Below are positions 12,801 through 24,535 of a DNA stretch of 64,000 bases, in pieces. Both the position numbers and the translations under genes were made by a program. The first letter of the stretch is position 1; every line of letters begins with the position of its first letter. The notes under the pieces are model-generated. The model was not told where the DNA came from. It did no database searches and saw only the letters and a program-made list of their open reading frames with translations. The stretch covers positions 11,667,498-11,731,497 of the forward strand of contig OZ024790.1 of the NCBI GenBank assembly GCA_964017065.1, in the 5' to 3' direction. Origin of the DNA: Haliclona indistincta (lineage: Eukaryota > Porifera > Demospongiae > Haplosclerida > Chalinidae).

Positions 12801-13056
12801 CTGTAAAGTTGCTGACGGCAAAGTAGCTGAGTGGGTGGCAGCAGTTAAGTGGTACGAAACACATCAATGCCGAGTGTGGTTTGGATATCCTGTAGAAGTT
12901 TGGGGCTCAATGCAAGAACCTGGATATTCGCTAATTCCTTTGACTGCTATTAAGTCTAGAGTTATTCACAAGAAGATGTTGGTAAACTTTGGCCGCATAA
13001 TTGGCGAACACTCTGTTGTAGTAGCTGTACCATTAGAAAATAAAAGTTTATTCTAA
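9863..13056 (+). CDS. Tnp2/CACTA (EnSpm)-type transposase, 965 aa, intact
   Basis: Exons 9863-10157, 10216-10283 and 10522-13056 join in frame through GT-AG introns and end at TAA. The N-terminus is Ser-rich, then has a small Cys/His finger (CGHCEKHVSKTVFYLHRR, from about residue 31), then an acidic Ser/Asp linker. The third exon contains the Transposase_21-like core: a Cys-rich segment (VVCRKCSKLYQFDKC), the NFGLHLNVDWF and NLPRSDRF blocks, the metal-binding GHGAYRGCSKCM, and IDPMHNLLLGTAKHML near residue 570. In this family the last carries a catalytic Asp. The C-terminal 150 residues are less typical. Family proteins cut DNA at the element's ends for cut-and-paste transposition. There is no stop or frameshift, so it may be active. 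An upstream in-frame ATG at 9818 exists; I prefer 9863, where the Ser-rich start begins. Confidence 0.85.
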
Positions 13057-13790
13057 CAATGTTGTTTATACATTGAACACTTTTTTCTCATTATCATTGT
13101 ACTCACCTCATGCAGTGCTTCATGATCATTTTCGTTAATTCACCTTTCAGTAAAAATTGTGGTTGTTTGTCTCACCTTTTAAGAATAAAAAACAGGTTAA
13201 CAATAGTCTAGAACATCAGAGGTTATATTTAGCTCGCCGCAGTTTCAGGAGGGAACCACTATAAATAGACACTTGCAATTGTATTACACAGAATAATCAC
13301 CTATTAGTGTAAACGCATTGTGAAACTGGAGTTCAAAAGTTCAAAGTTTAATACCCGCGCGCGTGCAGGAATGCAATTTTAGCTTGAATGGCGAAATAGC
13401 TAGGAAACTGGATATTGCTTCTGTGCAAGTTTGTACACTGCTTGTCCTAGGTGTACGAATATGTATACTACTTAATTACAGTGTGCAAGCACTTTACAGA
13501 CTTGGAAACGTACTACACGCAAACTGCTTGAAAACTACAAGTGTAGCGAGTTTGGAAATTCTTGGAAACGGCTATCGTTCTTGCAGTGATGACTCTTGCG
13601 CAGAACTGAACAAGACTATAGTCAGCCCAAAGTCTCGTGTAACGTGAAAGTACTCGAAAAATTATGACCTGTAATAGTTTTTGGCGATGTTTTGATCTTC
13701 ATGGTGCCTGAAGGCTCTGGCAGAGAGCCTGTACAGGCTGCTACGATTGCGACTTGCTCAGTCCATTATGTCCGGAGAATACCCTCATAT

Positions 13791-15314
13791 ATTTTGTCTA
13801 AACCAGTGCAACATACTAAATTATAGAACAGCATGCATGAATATTACTGTGATGCAGTGCAGTGAACAAGATATTAGTAGCGTTCGGGGGTTCTTGTTAC
13901 AAACTTTAATAGTACAGAGTACAGTAGAATAGCGGAATACAATAGAAGAGTAAGAGAGCAGTCTTTTAAATACAATGAACCAGTCTTTTAAATAGCAGTC
14001 TTTTAAATAAGAGCAGTCTTTTAAATACAATGCACCAAGTAAGAGTAGTGGGAATTAGCACTTTACTTAGCATCTAATATACAACGACATAACAGAATAC
14101 CACAATATTGAACATCGCAGGCTTGTCATATTATAACTCTTCAGTTAGTCAGGCTGCTTCGTGCATACTTAGCAGACTCTTCTGCAGCACTGTTTGCAAG
14201 CATCATTGTTGTCTTGCATGGTGAGCACGAGAGAGAAACTAGACTGAGAACGGCTTACTTACGAGCGCAAACTCATTTGCTGGGAAACATACAAATATCA
14301 TTGCGCTTTAATAAATTGGGGGAACACATATCCCTGGAGTAGCGAGGTGCATGGGCATGGTCATGCGGCCGGAAATGTCTCCACCTTTTTCAATTCAAAA
14401 AGTGGGAAATGTCTTGCGCGACGTCTGAGTGCCGTTTCAGTGGCTAAAAACCACCCAAAGGTTTTCAGATACGCTGATTCCAACTAATTATGAAATTTAA
14501 GCGGATAATTCTTGGAAAAAATGCTGTTTTGCTATGATCAATCAGTGCTAGATAAAAAAAACCAGCAATTTGGCAATCGAAAAATTATTTTCGTAGCCAA
14601 ACAGTTTGTAATGTTAGTTAAACTTGGAGAATACCTCTGACCAGCACTTTCAAAGATACTAGTGACAGTTTAGGTAAGTGCAAACGTGCTCCTAAGTCGC
14701 ACACAGCTGGAGTGTCATGCTAACTGGCCTGTTCGCCATGTACTGTAACAGGCAAATAGCTGGTCGAGCGTCCGTTATAGCCATTGTTGTAGATCTGGCT
14801 GGTCGTAGTTTGCGTCAATAAGTATGCCGAACAGGTCAGCGTAGCCCAGGCTGTCGTGTCATACTCAAGATTACTGTTTTGCACCTATGCTACGAAGTGC
14901 GCAACAGCGCCGCTGTAACCAGGAAGCCGGCTTTGTAATGTAAATTAGTGGAGAACAAAACCACACAGTAAACCGCCACAAAACCCGTTGTAACTCAGCC
15001 ATTTTAGCACCGATTCTAACAAAATTTAGATTTGTGTGCTGCTAAAGGTTAGCAGAAGACACCCAAAACAACTAGTAATTGATTCAGACAGTTTAAACTT
15101 TTTAGTGCACATCGCTACCTGGAGTCGTGGCTGGAGATGTCTGCTCGGGGGATTGGAAGTGGAACACATCTCTGCTACACCGGCTTCAGCTCAATATTCA
15201 GGTTTTACTGCAGACAAGCTCAATAATATTCAGGTCAGTTTACTGTCTGTGTTTTAGATTGTCTGAAACCGAGTCTGGAACACAACCCACTGATGACTGC
15301 ACCGCGTGCTGTAC
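13791..15314. other. non-coding stretch with a short tandem repeat
   Basis: At 13960-14036 the motif cagtcttttaaata occurs four times with variable spacers. Around 14715-14840 two ctggcctgttcgcc-like motifs lie in opposite orientation. I see no gene. Confidence 0.5.
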
Positions 15315-17004
15315 AAAGGCGTGGTTTCGGTCATTCTGAGCTGCTATATTCAAGTTCCGAAGACAAACTCAACTTCCCCAGTGCTCTTGGGAGCAAGCTG
15401 CTTATACATGTAGCCGGAACAAGATTCTGCACTAGTAGGACGCAAGAGACGCCGAGTGAAAACACGTGAGCACATCAGGGCTTTGTTGGACATACTGAAT
15501 TCCTCTCTTTACTGTAGAGCGCTTATGATCAATTATAAATATTTTTTGATGTTGGATACTAGCAGAGCATTGTAAAGCTGTTGATCTTAGCATGCAATCA
15601 CTGGAGTGGGCGGGGTCTGTTTGTACTTAGGCTATGCTTCCGCAGGAGGGATCAAGATGTGGTGTAGGTATCATAGTAGTGTAGGTATGAACCAGAGTAT
15701 GATGGTGTTGTTGAATGATCTGTGTATAGAGTTCCAAGGTCGCTGTGGACTGGACTCTTTTCAGGTAAACAAAACAATAAAATTACAAACACAATTGTAT
15801 GTGCACATAAGCTGTGTAAAATTATTTCTACTTTGCTTTTAAAAAGCTACAAAACAGCTATAATACTTATTCAACTTGCTGAATTTATTTAATTATTTTA
15901 TTCTACTTATAATAATAAGTATTAATATACTTATTACTTATTAAGCCTCCAGTGAGCAAATAATTTTTACTTGCTGCCATTTGTACAGTACATTCTACAG
16001 TGTCCTGGCTACCTCTCGCCTGTTTTTGACCGAGAATCAGTGTAGCCATTCTCCAATAGCACTTACCGTATTTTCGAACAAAATTAATTTGTACTCTGCA
16101 ATCACGGAGAGCCGCATAGAGGTGGGTGGGTTGTTGGGTGGAAGGGATTGGGCAGAAGGCGATTTATTGGCGCTCTGGCAACAAGCTAGGAATCTTTGTC
16201 CATCGCTCTTGTCGGTAGGAGCTTTTTACAGAAAACGGCGCAACTAATTAAATATTCACCTTTCTGTAACTTACAAACTGAGACGTTGATTTGCCTGTAG
16301 AAACCAAAATATTCATAATTCTGGTGTTTGCTCTGTTGAGGCTTAATAATTATTTTATTAATACTTATTGTGTTGTATCTTATTCTCTGCATTATGGCAG
16401 CAGTGCCATGGTTGGCTACCTGGAAATCAGTCGTCCATTCCTTGATTTCTCTCACCCGCGCCATCATAACAGCACTCACAAGCAACTGCTCACGGTAATT
16501 ATTTTTAACCACTATTTTTATCCAAAAAAATTATTTCTGCCCAATACATGTTTGTCACTGTAAGACTATTATCAGAATGGTTGGATATTGGTCCAGATGG
16601 CTGATGCTATTGGTCGTCTTGTGCTAGCAGGGAGAGACTTTGCTCGTCTGTCAGGATTCACTGCTCGTGTTTTTGAGCTGATTGAAGTGCTGCGTGATCT
16701 TCACAATGGAGTCTATGAGAGGACTATGGTAGCTACTGAGGCTACTGAAGATGGTGAGTGAGTGAGTGTGTGACTATGAGAGAGTGTGCTAGCTGGATAG
16801 GTAATAAGTTAGCTGAGTTAAGAATTGCTACTGTAAGCATCGGATTTTTGATTTTTTAAGCTGAAAATGTTGTATTGCCGTACATATACATACACTGGTG
16901 CCGTTGGGCATGCATTGTTATGATAACTTTGGTTTATTCCAGACCTCACCCCCTTGTTACCGTTGATACCAGCTAGGCAGTAGAGAGCTGGACTATGTCA
17001 TCAG
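15315..17004 (+). pseudogene. decayed duplicate of the 5' half of the ABCD3-like gene
   Basis: Parts of this stretch match the gene at 29.6-34.3 kb in the same order. Matches are the upstream region (aactcaacttccccagtg and ggaacaagattctgc near 15370-15430), a mangled first exon (about 15575-15640), the exon at about 16391-16494, the 190-nt exon at 16565-16753, and the 67-nt exon at 16943-17004. It is broken. Exon 1 lost its start context, several middle exons are missing, the 98-nt exon has inserted bases (cagcagtgccatggttgg), the 190-nt exon lost a base at its 5' splice junction, and the 67-nt exon has a deletion and an in-frame tag. Only the 190-nt exon still reads almost perfectly. Introns are much shorter than in the other copy. 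The protein would have been a peroxisomal ABC half-transporter membrane domain. Confidence 0.85.
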
Positions 17005-17127
17005 GTAACATATAGCTTAATCCTTTTCATTCTCTTTCAATTGTTTGTAGTTTTTCAACTCACTGCACATTACACAAATCATACTCATTATCAACATACG
17101 AATTCAAATACACAATGGTCGTAGTCC

Positions 17128-17380
17128 ATTTTCATTGTTTGTTAGTATCAGTGTGTGTGATCTTCTTTTCTCCATGAGCCCAGACCAGTATACAGTAGTT
17201 GTCAGCTCTGGTGGTACAGGGCTGTGTGTGATGGTATAATAATGATGAAGCTACACATGTAGTGAGGCTTACTAGTGTAGTGGAGTAGCTTTCAGTTGAG
17301 AGAGTGTGTCCAGTGACTAGCTGACTGGTCTCTACACTATACTGCTCAGCATGTACTGGTTTACTGTACTCCATTACTGA
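17128..17380 (-). repeat. L repeat, copy 1 (short form)
   Basis: A member of a dispersed family with constant edges: the left edge reads ttgttagtatcagtg and the right edge ccattactgaat. In minus orientation it carries an open frame beginning MEYSKPVQAEQ and ending near AHGEKK. It follows the ABCD3 exon copy at 16943-17004 by about 120 bp. Confidence 0.85.
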
Positions 17381-18542
17381 ATATATGCAAAAAAAGTATT
17401 TTCGTAATAGCAGAGAGATATTGTATATAGACTGCAGTAGACACAGAATATTCACAGCAGTTGAATCACCATACATATCCTTGGTACTATAATATGTGAA
17501 CTCACCTTGGTACTATAGCAACTCAGCAGTCTACAGGACATCATTAACTGTAGACAAATCAAGGCACCAATACTTACAAGCTCTAGACAGAGGTATCTGC
17601 AGGACAGCACTGCTAAAAGCTCAATGAAAACAGTATAATGACTCAATATGCTGAGACTATGCTATATAATAGCAGAGCTCAAGTAGCGATCTAATCCAAC
17701 GTGTTTTGACACCACACATAATGCATATTGTGTGGAATTTGATGGAATTCTACAACTTCAACATTTGCACTATAGTACACTAACCTTTAATCTCATTACA
17801 ATAAACCTTTGATATAAATTTCCATAGGTCTAGGGTAACCAATCTTAAGACACAACCATTAATCAGAGGAGGTATGTTTCAGCAACCCATTAATAGGAGG
17901 TGTGTTATCACTGGCAACTATACCATGGCTATTGCAACCATACCATACTGCAGCCTTAAAAGTGGTGATCGTAACAACATTAACAACAGATCCATGCCTC
18001 TGTAACAACATGAGGGACTGCATGGTATTGCACAACTCATTACCAGTGTGGTTTCAACTTATTCCATGGTTCTCAACAAATTATTGTTAGCCGAGTCTAG
18101 AGCCAATCAGTTTTAATCAACTGCATTCCTCAGTGTGAACAGTGCAGTGGTAAATCACTTTTAAGCTGTATCAGGATGGCAGCCAGTGTGTCACTGCACT
18201 TGAGACTCTATGCAATCAATGTTGAGTGGTACAATACCTAATCCCTACTGTACCAAAGTGATATTATGTAGATACTGTTGATCAGGTAATTTGTGGCGTT
18301 TGTATATCTTCGTCATCTGTCAGTCAATGAAAATATTAACGTACAAAGTGCATTTATAACACACAGCTATAGTATCGAAAAAAATTGAATAGCACAAAAA
18401 TGTTAAGAAACTTTATAGATGAGAATTTCCCAATATACTGAGCGTCAAGTTGCTTAATTGTTGTTTCTGTTTGTAGCTGCTCTATTGTTATAACACTCAC
18501 AGATTGTTACATACAGCACATTAATAGTTATTGTTCACGAAT
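17381..18542. other. duplicated non-coding spacer
   Basis: 17440-17660 resembles 51200-51430 (aggcaccaatacttacaag, cagaggtatctgcagg), and 17940-18300 resembles 47970-48290 (ttgcacaactca, tattccatggtt, tcaggatggcagccagtg). There is no gene, only shared segmental duplication. Confidence 0.7.
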
Positions 18543-19122
18543 TTTCATTGCTTATTAGTATCAGTGTGTGTAATCTTCTTTTCTCCATGAGCCCAGACCA
18601 GTATACAGTAGTTGTCAGCTCTGGTGGTACAGGGCTGTGTGTGATGGTATAATAATGGTGAAGCTATACATGTAGTGAGGCTTACTAGTGCAGTGGAGTA
18701 GCTTTCAGTTGAGAGAGTGTGTCCAATGACTAGCTGACTGGTCTCTACACTATACTGCTCAGCTTGTACTGGTTTACTGTGCTCCATTACTGAATGAGTA
18801 TACTATATTATACAGCAAAGGTAGTTTGGCCGATTGCTAAACTTGAGAGAGGAATTAGTTTATATACTGTACTCACCTTATCTGCTCAGCTCTGGTCTTT
18901 ACTGCTATAATGCATAGTCCAGGATCCTTTTATACTCACTTCCACAATCCACCCACTGACATCATGTATGTTCAGGAAATGTACACACATGCATTTTAGC
19001 TAATCAGTGTGTTTATACTAGATTAACTTATACGGCCAGGTCTAGTGTTCACAAACTTGACACAAAGTCATCACAAGTTTAATAATTACCAGACAATACA
19101 ACTTACCGTGACTATCTGGAAC

Positions 19123-19660
19123 CAGAGATGGGGCGTAGCACTTTTGAAAGTGCTTCACTGGGAAAAGTCCAGGCACTTTAGATAGACTACTAATTGAGTA
19201 TGAGTACCTCTTCAGGCTAGGTTGTAATCAGTACAAGTACAAGTACTTGACCTCAGTACTTAAGCACAACTCAAAGCACTTAATGATTATTATTAACTAT
19301 TGCTTCTAATAAAAATTAACTGGGTAAATCTTTTGTCTATTAATTACCTATACCTATCCGATCTAAAGACTTTGCCTGCCGTATTAAATAGTCATTCTAT
19401 ACTGCTGCAGATGATGCTTGAACAGCTAGAACAAGAGGTATTCAAGACGTATTTGTAGACAAGAGGTATTCAATGGAAAGTGCTTCAAAGTGCTTAAAAG
19501 TGCTTCAAAAGCACATTGCAATATGGCCTGTGCTTGAGTATAAGTACAAGTACACAGCCATGATTTTTAAAAGGACTTGAGTACGGTACAAGTACTTTCA
19601 ATGATTGTGCTTAAGCATGCTTAAGCACAAGTACAATTAAAGTGCTTCGCCCCATCTCTT
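19123..19660. mobile_element. non-autonomous hAT-like element, 538 bp, 8-bp target duplication
   Basis: It begins cagagatggggcgtagcac and ends with the near-inverse gtgcttcgccccatctctt. tctggaac is duplicated at 19115-19122 and 19661-19668. The sibling copies at about 44950 and 49460 lack the insert, giving an empty site. An 8-bp duplication and a cagag...gggc-type end are characteristic of the hAT superfamily. The interior is full of aagtgctt motifs in both orientations and has no coding capacity. Confidence 0.88.
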
Positions 19661-19712
19661 TCTGGAACACATACATGTAAATCGTCAGACAAAAGACCAA
19701 GGCTAACCTGAG

Positions 19713-19843
19713 AACACATACAAATACTATCACAACAGACAAGCATAGGACACATACAAATACTATCACAACAGACAAGCATAGGACACATACAAATACT
19801 ATCACAACAGACAAGCATAGGACACATACAAATACTATCACAA
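19713..19843 (-). repeat. 36-bp tandem repeat, about 3.6 units
   Basis: Unit: acacatacaaatactatcac followed by aacagacaagcatagg. Because 36 is a multiple of three, open frames run through it on the minus strand. A parallel array with variant units (aggacccataaaaatactgt) sits at 49511-49640 and a shorter one at about 59330-59430 in the sibling blocks. Confidence 0.9.
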
Positions 19844-20882
19844 CGTGCAGACCAAACACATTTTCTGATCCATGTACCAAACCATTGTGTGGGCGTAAGA
19901 GACTACTATGGCTCATAGCTCATGGCATGCATGGTTCTGGTTTCCATGGCATAAATTCTCCTCAAACATTGCCTCAACCAACAAATTATGCTTGTAATTT
20001 ACTTGTCAAGAACCATTCAGTTCTGTGCTGGACTGTGTTTTAGGTTCAGACTTTCTCGAGATTATAGATAGCAATTTGTATTTGAGTTGGTTTTGTCAAT
20101 GGTTCATTTGGTTTTCTTTTTGTGTACTGTAGTTAAGGTGGCGGCGGTCCTTATGCGTCGATGCACCATGAATATAATTATCACTCAGGAATGCTGACAA
20201 TGTAAATGCTGCCAAATTGTACGATCAGCATCGCTGGGTAAGCAGTTTCAGCATGACACACGGTCGTCCAAGCTGATAGTCTCTGGCACTCCAGAGAATG
20301 CTATCCTATCGCTAAATGAAAAGCTTTGTAGTTACACTGTTATAGCACGTATTAAAGTGGTCCGCCATTTTCAGTTTACTATACTATCACTCTAATTTTG
20401 CCTGCTGTCACCGAGTTGCACAGTACTTGGCGTCGAACATAGCACTCAAGAGAAGGAATAGCATTAAGTGTCTTTATTGCTGGCCTTCACTGCGCTCTAT
20501 CGTATGAGTGCTAGAGCACTCTAGCACAGCTCTCTAGTTTTTTCACTCCTAATTTTAACATGGACTGTTTAAAACTTGACTTATGTATCCCACATGTTTA
20601 ACTTTGGTTGGGCTGATAGAATGATGACTAAGACTAACATGCTTATAGTGTTTTGCTTGTTACAGTGTACCGATCATGTCGATCACTTATTATTTCCTAT
20701 TCATTATTTTTGTATCTACTTATGTGCAGCTTGATATTGTCAACATTGCTATCTCTTGATCTCTTTCCTTCTCTTCTCATTGATTTGACACAAGTAGCAC
20801 AGAAATCGTACTCATTATCAACATAACAATGTAGTTATTGTACTGTACAGTAGTGTAATCAATGGTTAATATTATCATCACT

Positions 20883-21019
20883 AGTCATTGTTTTTTAGTA
20901 TCTGTGTGTGTGATCTTCTTTTCTCCATGAGCCCAGACCAGTATACAGTAGTTGTCAGCTCTGGTGGTACAGGGCTGTGTGTGATGGTATAATAATGATG
21001 AAGCTACACATGTAGTCAT
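20883..21019 (-). repeat. L repeat, copy 3 (truncated)
   Basis: Matches the left 135 bases of the short L form and then switches to unrelated sequence after catgtagt. The following region (21030-21260) is duplicated at about 53965-54180. Confidence 0.85.
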
Positions 21020-22022
21020 ATAGTCATATTTATAGTCACCAAGTTGGTAGTGATGAAATTATGCAGCATCACCTGAGAGTGCTTATCTTACATTACCATA
21101 GACAAATTAATTTTTAGTATGCTCTCCTCTTGAACATTTCTTGCCAGGCTAATCTACAGGGGGAATTCCCTTAGTCTGTTTATACTCACCTACACAAGAA
21201 TGTATAATAATAACATCATTAGACTTCTCTCAGCGTTCATTGGACTTCTCTCAGCATTCATTAGACTCGCTTCTCTCAACACAAATGACATTACTGTATA
21301 GTCTACCACTAGTCTATAGTGCTAGTTTCTGTCACTACCATAGAGCTGGTTTCTTTTGCGTTTCACAAGAAGTGAAAATTAAACCCACTAACATTTAGTA
21401 TTCAACTGTCGTCATAATCTGGTCCCACCAAACTTAAAGTTATCAGGATATGTTAATCACCAACTATAGAAGCCAAGGAACTTGAGGAACTCTTTTCCCT
21501 TGAGTTAATGCACTCACTACAGCTAAATGTCTGGCACCTTTGTTTATTACATCCTGCAGAATTCAAGATTCTCTCTCCAATCAATGTACTGGCTCTTGTC
21601 AGTTTTCATCCTCTACCTTGTTTATAGAATAGCTATAACCTCTGTCTTTGTTGATTTCAGTTTAGTGTTTAGCATGGCTCTATTTTCCTAGGGTACTATC
21701 ATCACACGAGAATCAGCATCTTCCTCGGAGATACTCTGCTAAGACATAACCTTATCTGAGAGTGTGCTATACGGAAGTATGTTGATAACAATATATGTGC
21801 CAGCACAGTAGGTCACAGCATGCCAATAAAAGGCCCAATATCCAAGTCTCCGTAGCAGCCATCAGTCCATTACCTAATAACAAAGGAGTATTCAGTGATG
21901 TTAGAGGCCTATGATGACAGGAATATTTCCATTTCCACTATTGAGCTAGTTTTGGAGCACAATTTCTAGGCCTTTGACATTAATTCTATTGTTAATGTCC
22001 ACATAGCTTTTCTCATTTCCAG
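21020..22022. other. non-coding; partly duplicated elsewhere
   Basis: 21040-21260 resembles 53965-54180 (ttggtagtgatgaaattatg, gggggaattcccttat/g, cattagacttctctcagc). 21935-22020 resembles 63210-63312 (ccactattgagctagttttg). No open frame is recognised. Confidence 0.7.
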
Positions 22023-22091
22023 ACCGCACCCCTCCGTTACCATTGATACCAGGCAGTGGAGAGCTAGTGGAGGCTATAACTATGTCATCAG
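22023..22091 (+). pseudogene. extra copy of the 67-nt ABCD3-like exon, frameshifted
   Basis: This has splice-site-like edges (cag before, gtaaca after) and matches the exon at 34265-34331. A two-base insertion (ggctataactat for ggctaactat) breaks the frame. No other ABCD3 exon is adjacent, and an L repeat follows at 22213. Confidence 0.85.
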
Positions 22092-22212
22092 GTAACATAG
22101 ATTAATCCTTGCTCTCATTCTCTGTTCAATTGTTGGTTAATTATTATAACTCACATAAACCATAGCAACATTATCAACATACAATTCTAATACACAATGC
22201 TCATAGTCCATT

Positions 22213-22463
22213 TTCATTGTTTGTTAGTATCAGTGTGTATGATCTTCTTTTCTCCATGAGCCCAGACCAGTATACAGTAGTTGTCAGCTCTGGTGGTACA
22301 GGGCTGTGTGTGATGGTATAATAATGATGAAGCTACACATGTAGTGAGGCTTACTAGTGCAGTGGAGTAGCTTTCAGTTGAGAGAGTGTGTCCAGTGACT
22401 AGCTGACTGGTCTCTACACTATACTGCTCAGCTTGTACTGGTTTACTGTACTCCATTACTGAA
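22213..22463 (-). repeat. L repeat, copy 4 (short form, single)
   Basis: Full short form with an intact minus-strand open frame. Its right flank (22475-22640, ataataccaaattcttttc...) is the same as the flank at 45490-45660, where L plus internal sequence precedes it. The two sites look like single versus composite versions of one locus. Confidence 0.85.
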
Positions 22464-24535
22464 TAAGTACATAGAATGAGAGACCAAAACATAATACCAA
22501 ATTCTTTTCACACTATTTTCAACATGTTGTGTTAGGTCACCTTGTTCACTCTCTCTTGTAGAGAAGTGCGTTTCAGGTTGGAACTGTATACTGCTTATAC
22601 TCTGTTAGTTACTGCAGTTTGGTTTGCTCGAGCTCTTTTTATAGCACCCACTCTGGCAAGAAGCCAACATCCAGATTGACAGATTCCATCTACATGTAGC
22701 AGGATTCTGTATGTGCATGCGCGAGATCTTGTGTGTCTGTTCTAATCTACTATGGTCATACTGAGTAATATACATCAAAACACAGCACGTGCGTAGAATA
22801 CCATAAGGTACTATACGACATTGCTATAGTTTCACTGGGAATAACGCCTAAATTAAGATCATACATAATTATGTGCCTGGAATGCTTTTATAGTAATAGT
22901 GAACCAATAATAATAGTGAACCAATTATAAGTAAACTACAACACAGTGTACATCAAGACCATAGCTGGAAGTCTTGAGCTTTTAGTTACAAAGAAACGCC
23001 GGCCATTTTGTGAAAACAGTAACATATAAAAAGCTTCAAAACCCAACTTTCCAGATATAAATATTTTTGCATATCTTAAAAACAAGACTTACACTTTACA
23101 TATTAGTCCACTTTTCTCTACTGTGTAAGGTACATAAATTTCAATCCCAATACTCGTGTTTGTATTGGTTTTTTGACACTGGATTTAATTGGGAATTTTT
23201 GGAAATAGGATGCTGGAAAGGACCACGAAGACCACCAACACTATGATCGATGATAAGAACACGATGTAGCCATCTGCAGTGGAGTTGTACCATTTGCTGT
23301 ACAGAGTAAGTATAGCAACGGGCATGCAACCGTCCCCTTAACCCTCGTGTGCATGCCCACACACACAATGTAAATAATTTATCTACAGCGAACTCTAGTA
23401 GAACTATTGTAGGTGAATTAGTAAGTGCCATTATCATACTCATGATGATATCCGTGTACATGATTGCACAGGCTGTGGCTTTAATAATATTCTACAGCAT
23501 TGACCAAGTACCCTTGATATGTCTAGGTGTAAATTAACAGAGTACTTTAGCATATGCCACAGCCTAGCTGTGCAATCTGACAAGTCTCTACTAGAGACAG
23601 GTGATGAAGGTTGCACTGCAGTGAGCTGTCATGTCTAGCTAGCTGACCCTGATGAGCACCACCCATCTAGAGGAGACAACAATGATTGATGTTATACAGT
23701 AGTAATATAGCACTCACTCTAGAGGAGACAACAATGATTGATGTTATACAGTAGTAATATAGCACTCACTCTAGTGCTGACAATGCGTCCTCAATGATTG
23801 TGCTATACTGTGAATATCAGTTAACATGGACACAAAACTTCTAATTTTACATAAAAATTATTTTTTTAAATTAATTTTATGTATCGCACATTGTCTGTTA
23901 TTTGACACTTTCCTTGGCTTGAATGATCAACTAAGAGGCTGTTTGTTATAAGTGTATCAAATTATTTCGAATTCGCCCTGTTTTAAACTATGATATGAAT
24001 AATTCTCTTTGATGTAATGAGGTATCTAAATTCCCATATACACCTGTGCTTAGGCAGACGTAAAAAACATGGCCGCCATCACATACTTGACAGCAAATGA
24101 ACTGCTGTGTGTCACTTTGTTGGCACGTTTTGCACTGATTCTGGTAGCTTGCTGGGACGACAGTGCTCTACCACATACTCTGTACATAGCACACTTCTCA
24201 GATAAGGTTATGTCTCTGCAAAGGGGCTGTGAGGAAGCCATGAAATTGCATTGTGTGCTAGCATTTACATGTAAACATGTGTGCCATATTTACCTTAGAA
24301 TATTTATATTATAATTATTTCATTGTTTTTTGTTTTTTATGGATGGATTCGAGATGGATTCTACAACAAGGCTGCCCACGGACTAGAGATCAGGTATCAA
24401 TAATTAGTGTTCTATTGAGTGGGAGGTATAGTCTAGACTCTAGCAATTGCATGGTGATGACCTGTCAATTGTTTACTCAATTTCTTTTCCTCTTTTGCAG
24501 GCACTGGGCCCACAAGCAGACACGCCATATTTCCA
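22464..24535. other. non-coding stretch with a two-unit 52-bp tandem repeat
   Basis: 23667-23772 holds two copies of a 52-bp unit starting ctagaggagacaacaatg. Minus-strand frame 23141-23461 (106 codons) has no recognisable domain. At 24250-24280 the words gtgctagcatttacatg and aacatgtgtg foreshadow the satellite unit just downstream. Confidence 0.5.

Larger units (their letters stand above)
6365..13790. mobile_element. autonomous Tnp2/CACTA-like DNA transposon with two divergent genes (approximate limits)
   Basis: The element holds a full transposase gene (9863-13056, +) and a divergent accessory gene (7810-9691, -). I set the outer limits from the short derivative at 25981-26270. Its left part resembles 6365-6430 (taaaacacgtaacgtgcgg and aacagcacataaagtgac motifs) and its right part resembles about 13590-13790 (gcgcagaactga, agtactcgaaaa, tggcagagag motifs), in the same order and orientation. 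The regions 6418-6670 and 13430-13590 are rich in short motifs (ggaaacg, ttgtacac, ttgtaaac) like the subterminal repeats of CACTA elements. I could not identify a convincing terminal inverted repeat or target duplication, so the ends are uncertain by perhaps 100 bases. Confidence 0.7.
18543..21019. repeat. composite block L - internal - L (copy 1)
   Basis: An L repeat (18543-18795), about 2.1 kb of non-coding internal sequence, and a second L in the same orientation (20883-21019, truncated after catgtagt). The internal part recurs at 44611-45448, 49146-50892 and 57090-60574. It contains a 36-bp tandem array and an inserted hAT-like element. The same-orientation flanking copies give an LTR-like layout, but no primer-binding site, polypurine tract or gag-pol reading frame was seen. 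Confidence 0.7.

Noticed and set aside
23141..23461. 106-codon minus-strand frame
   Set aside because: No domain, no splice partners, and the sequence is not repeated in a coding-like way.
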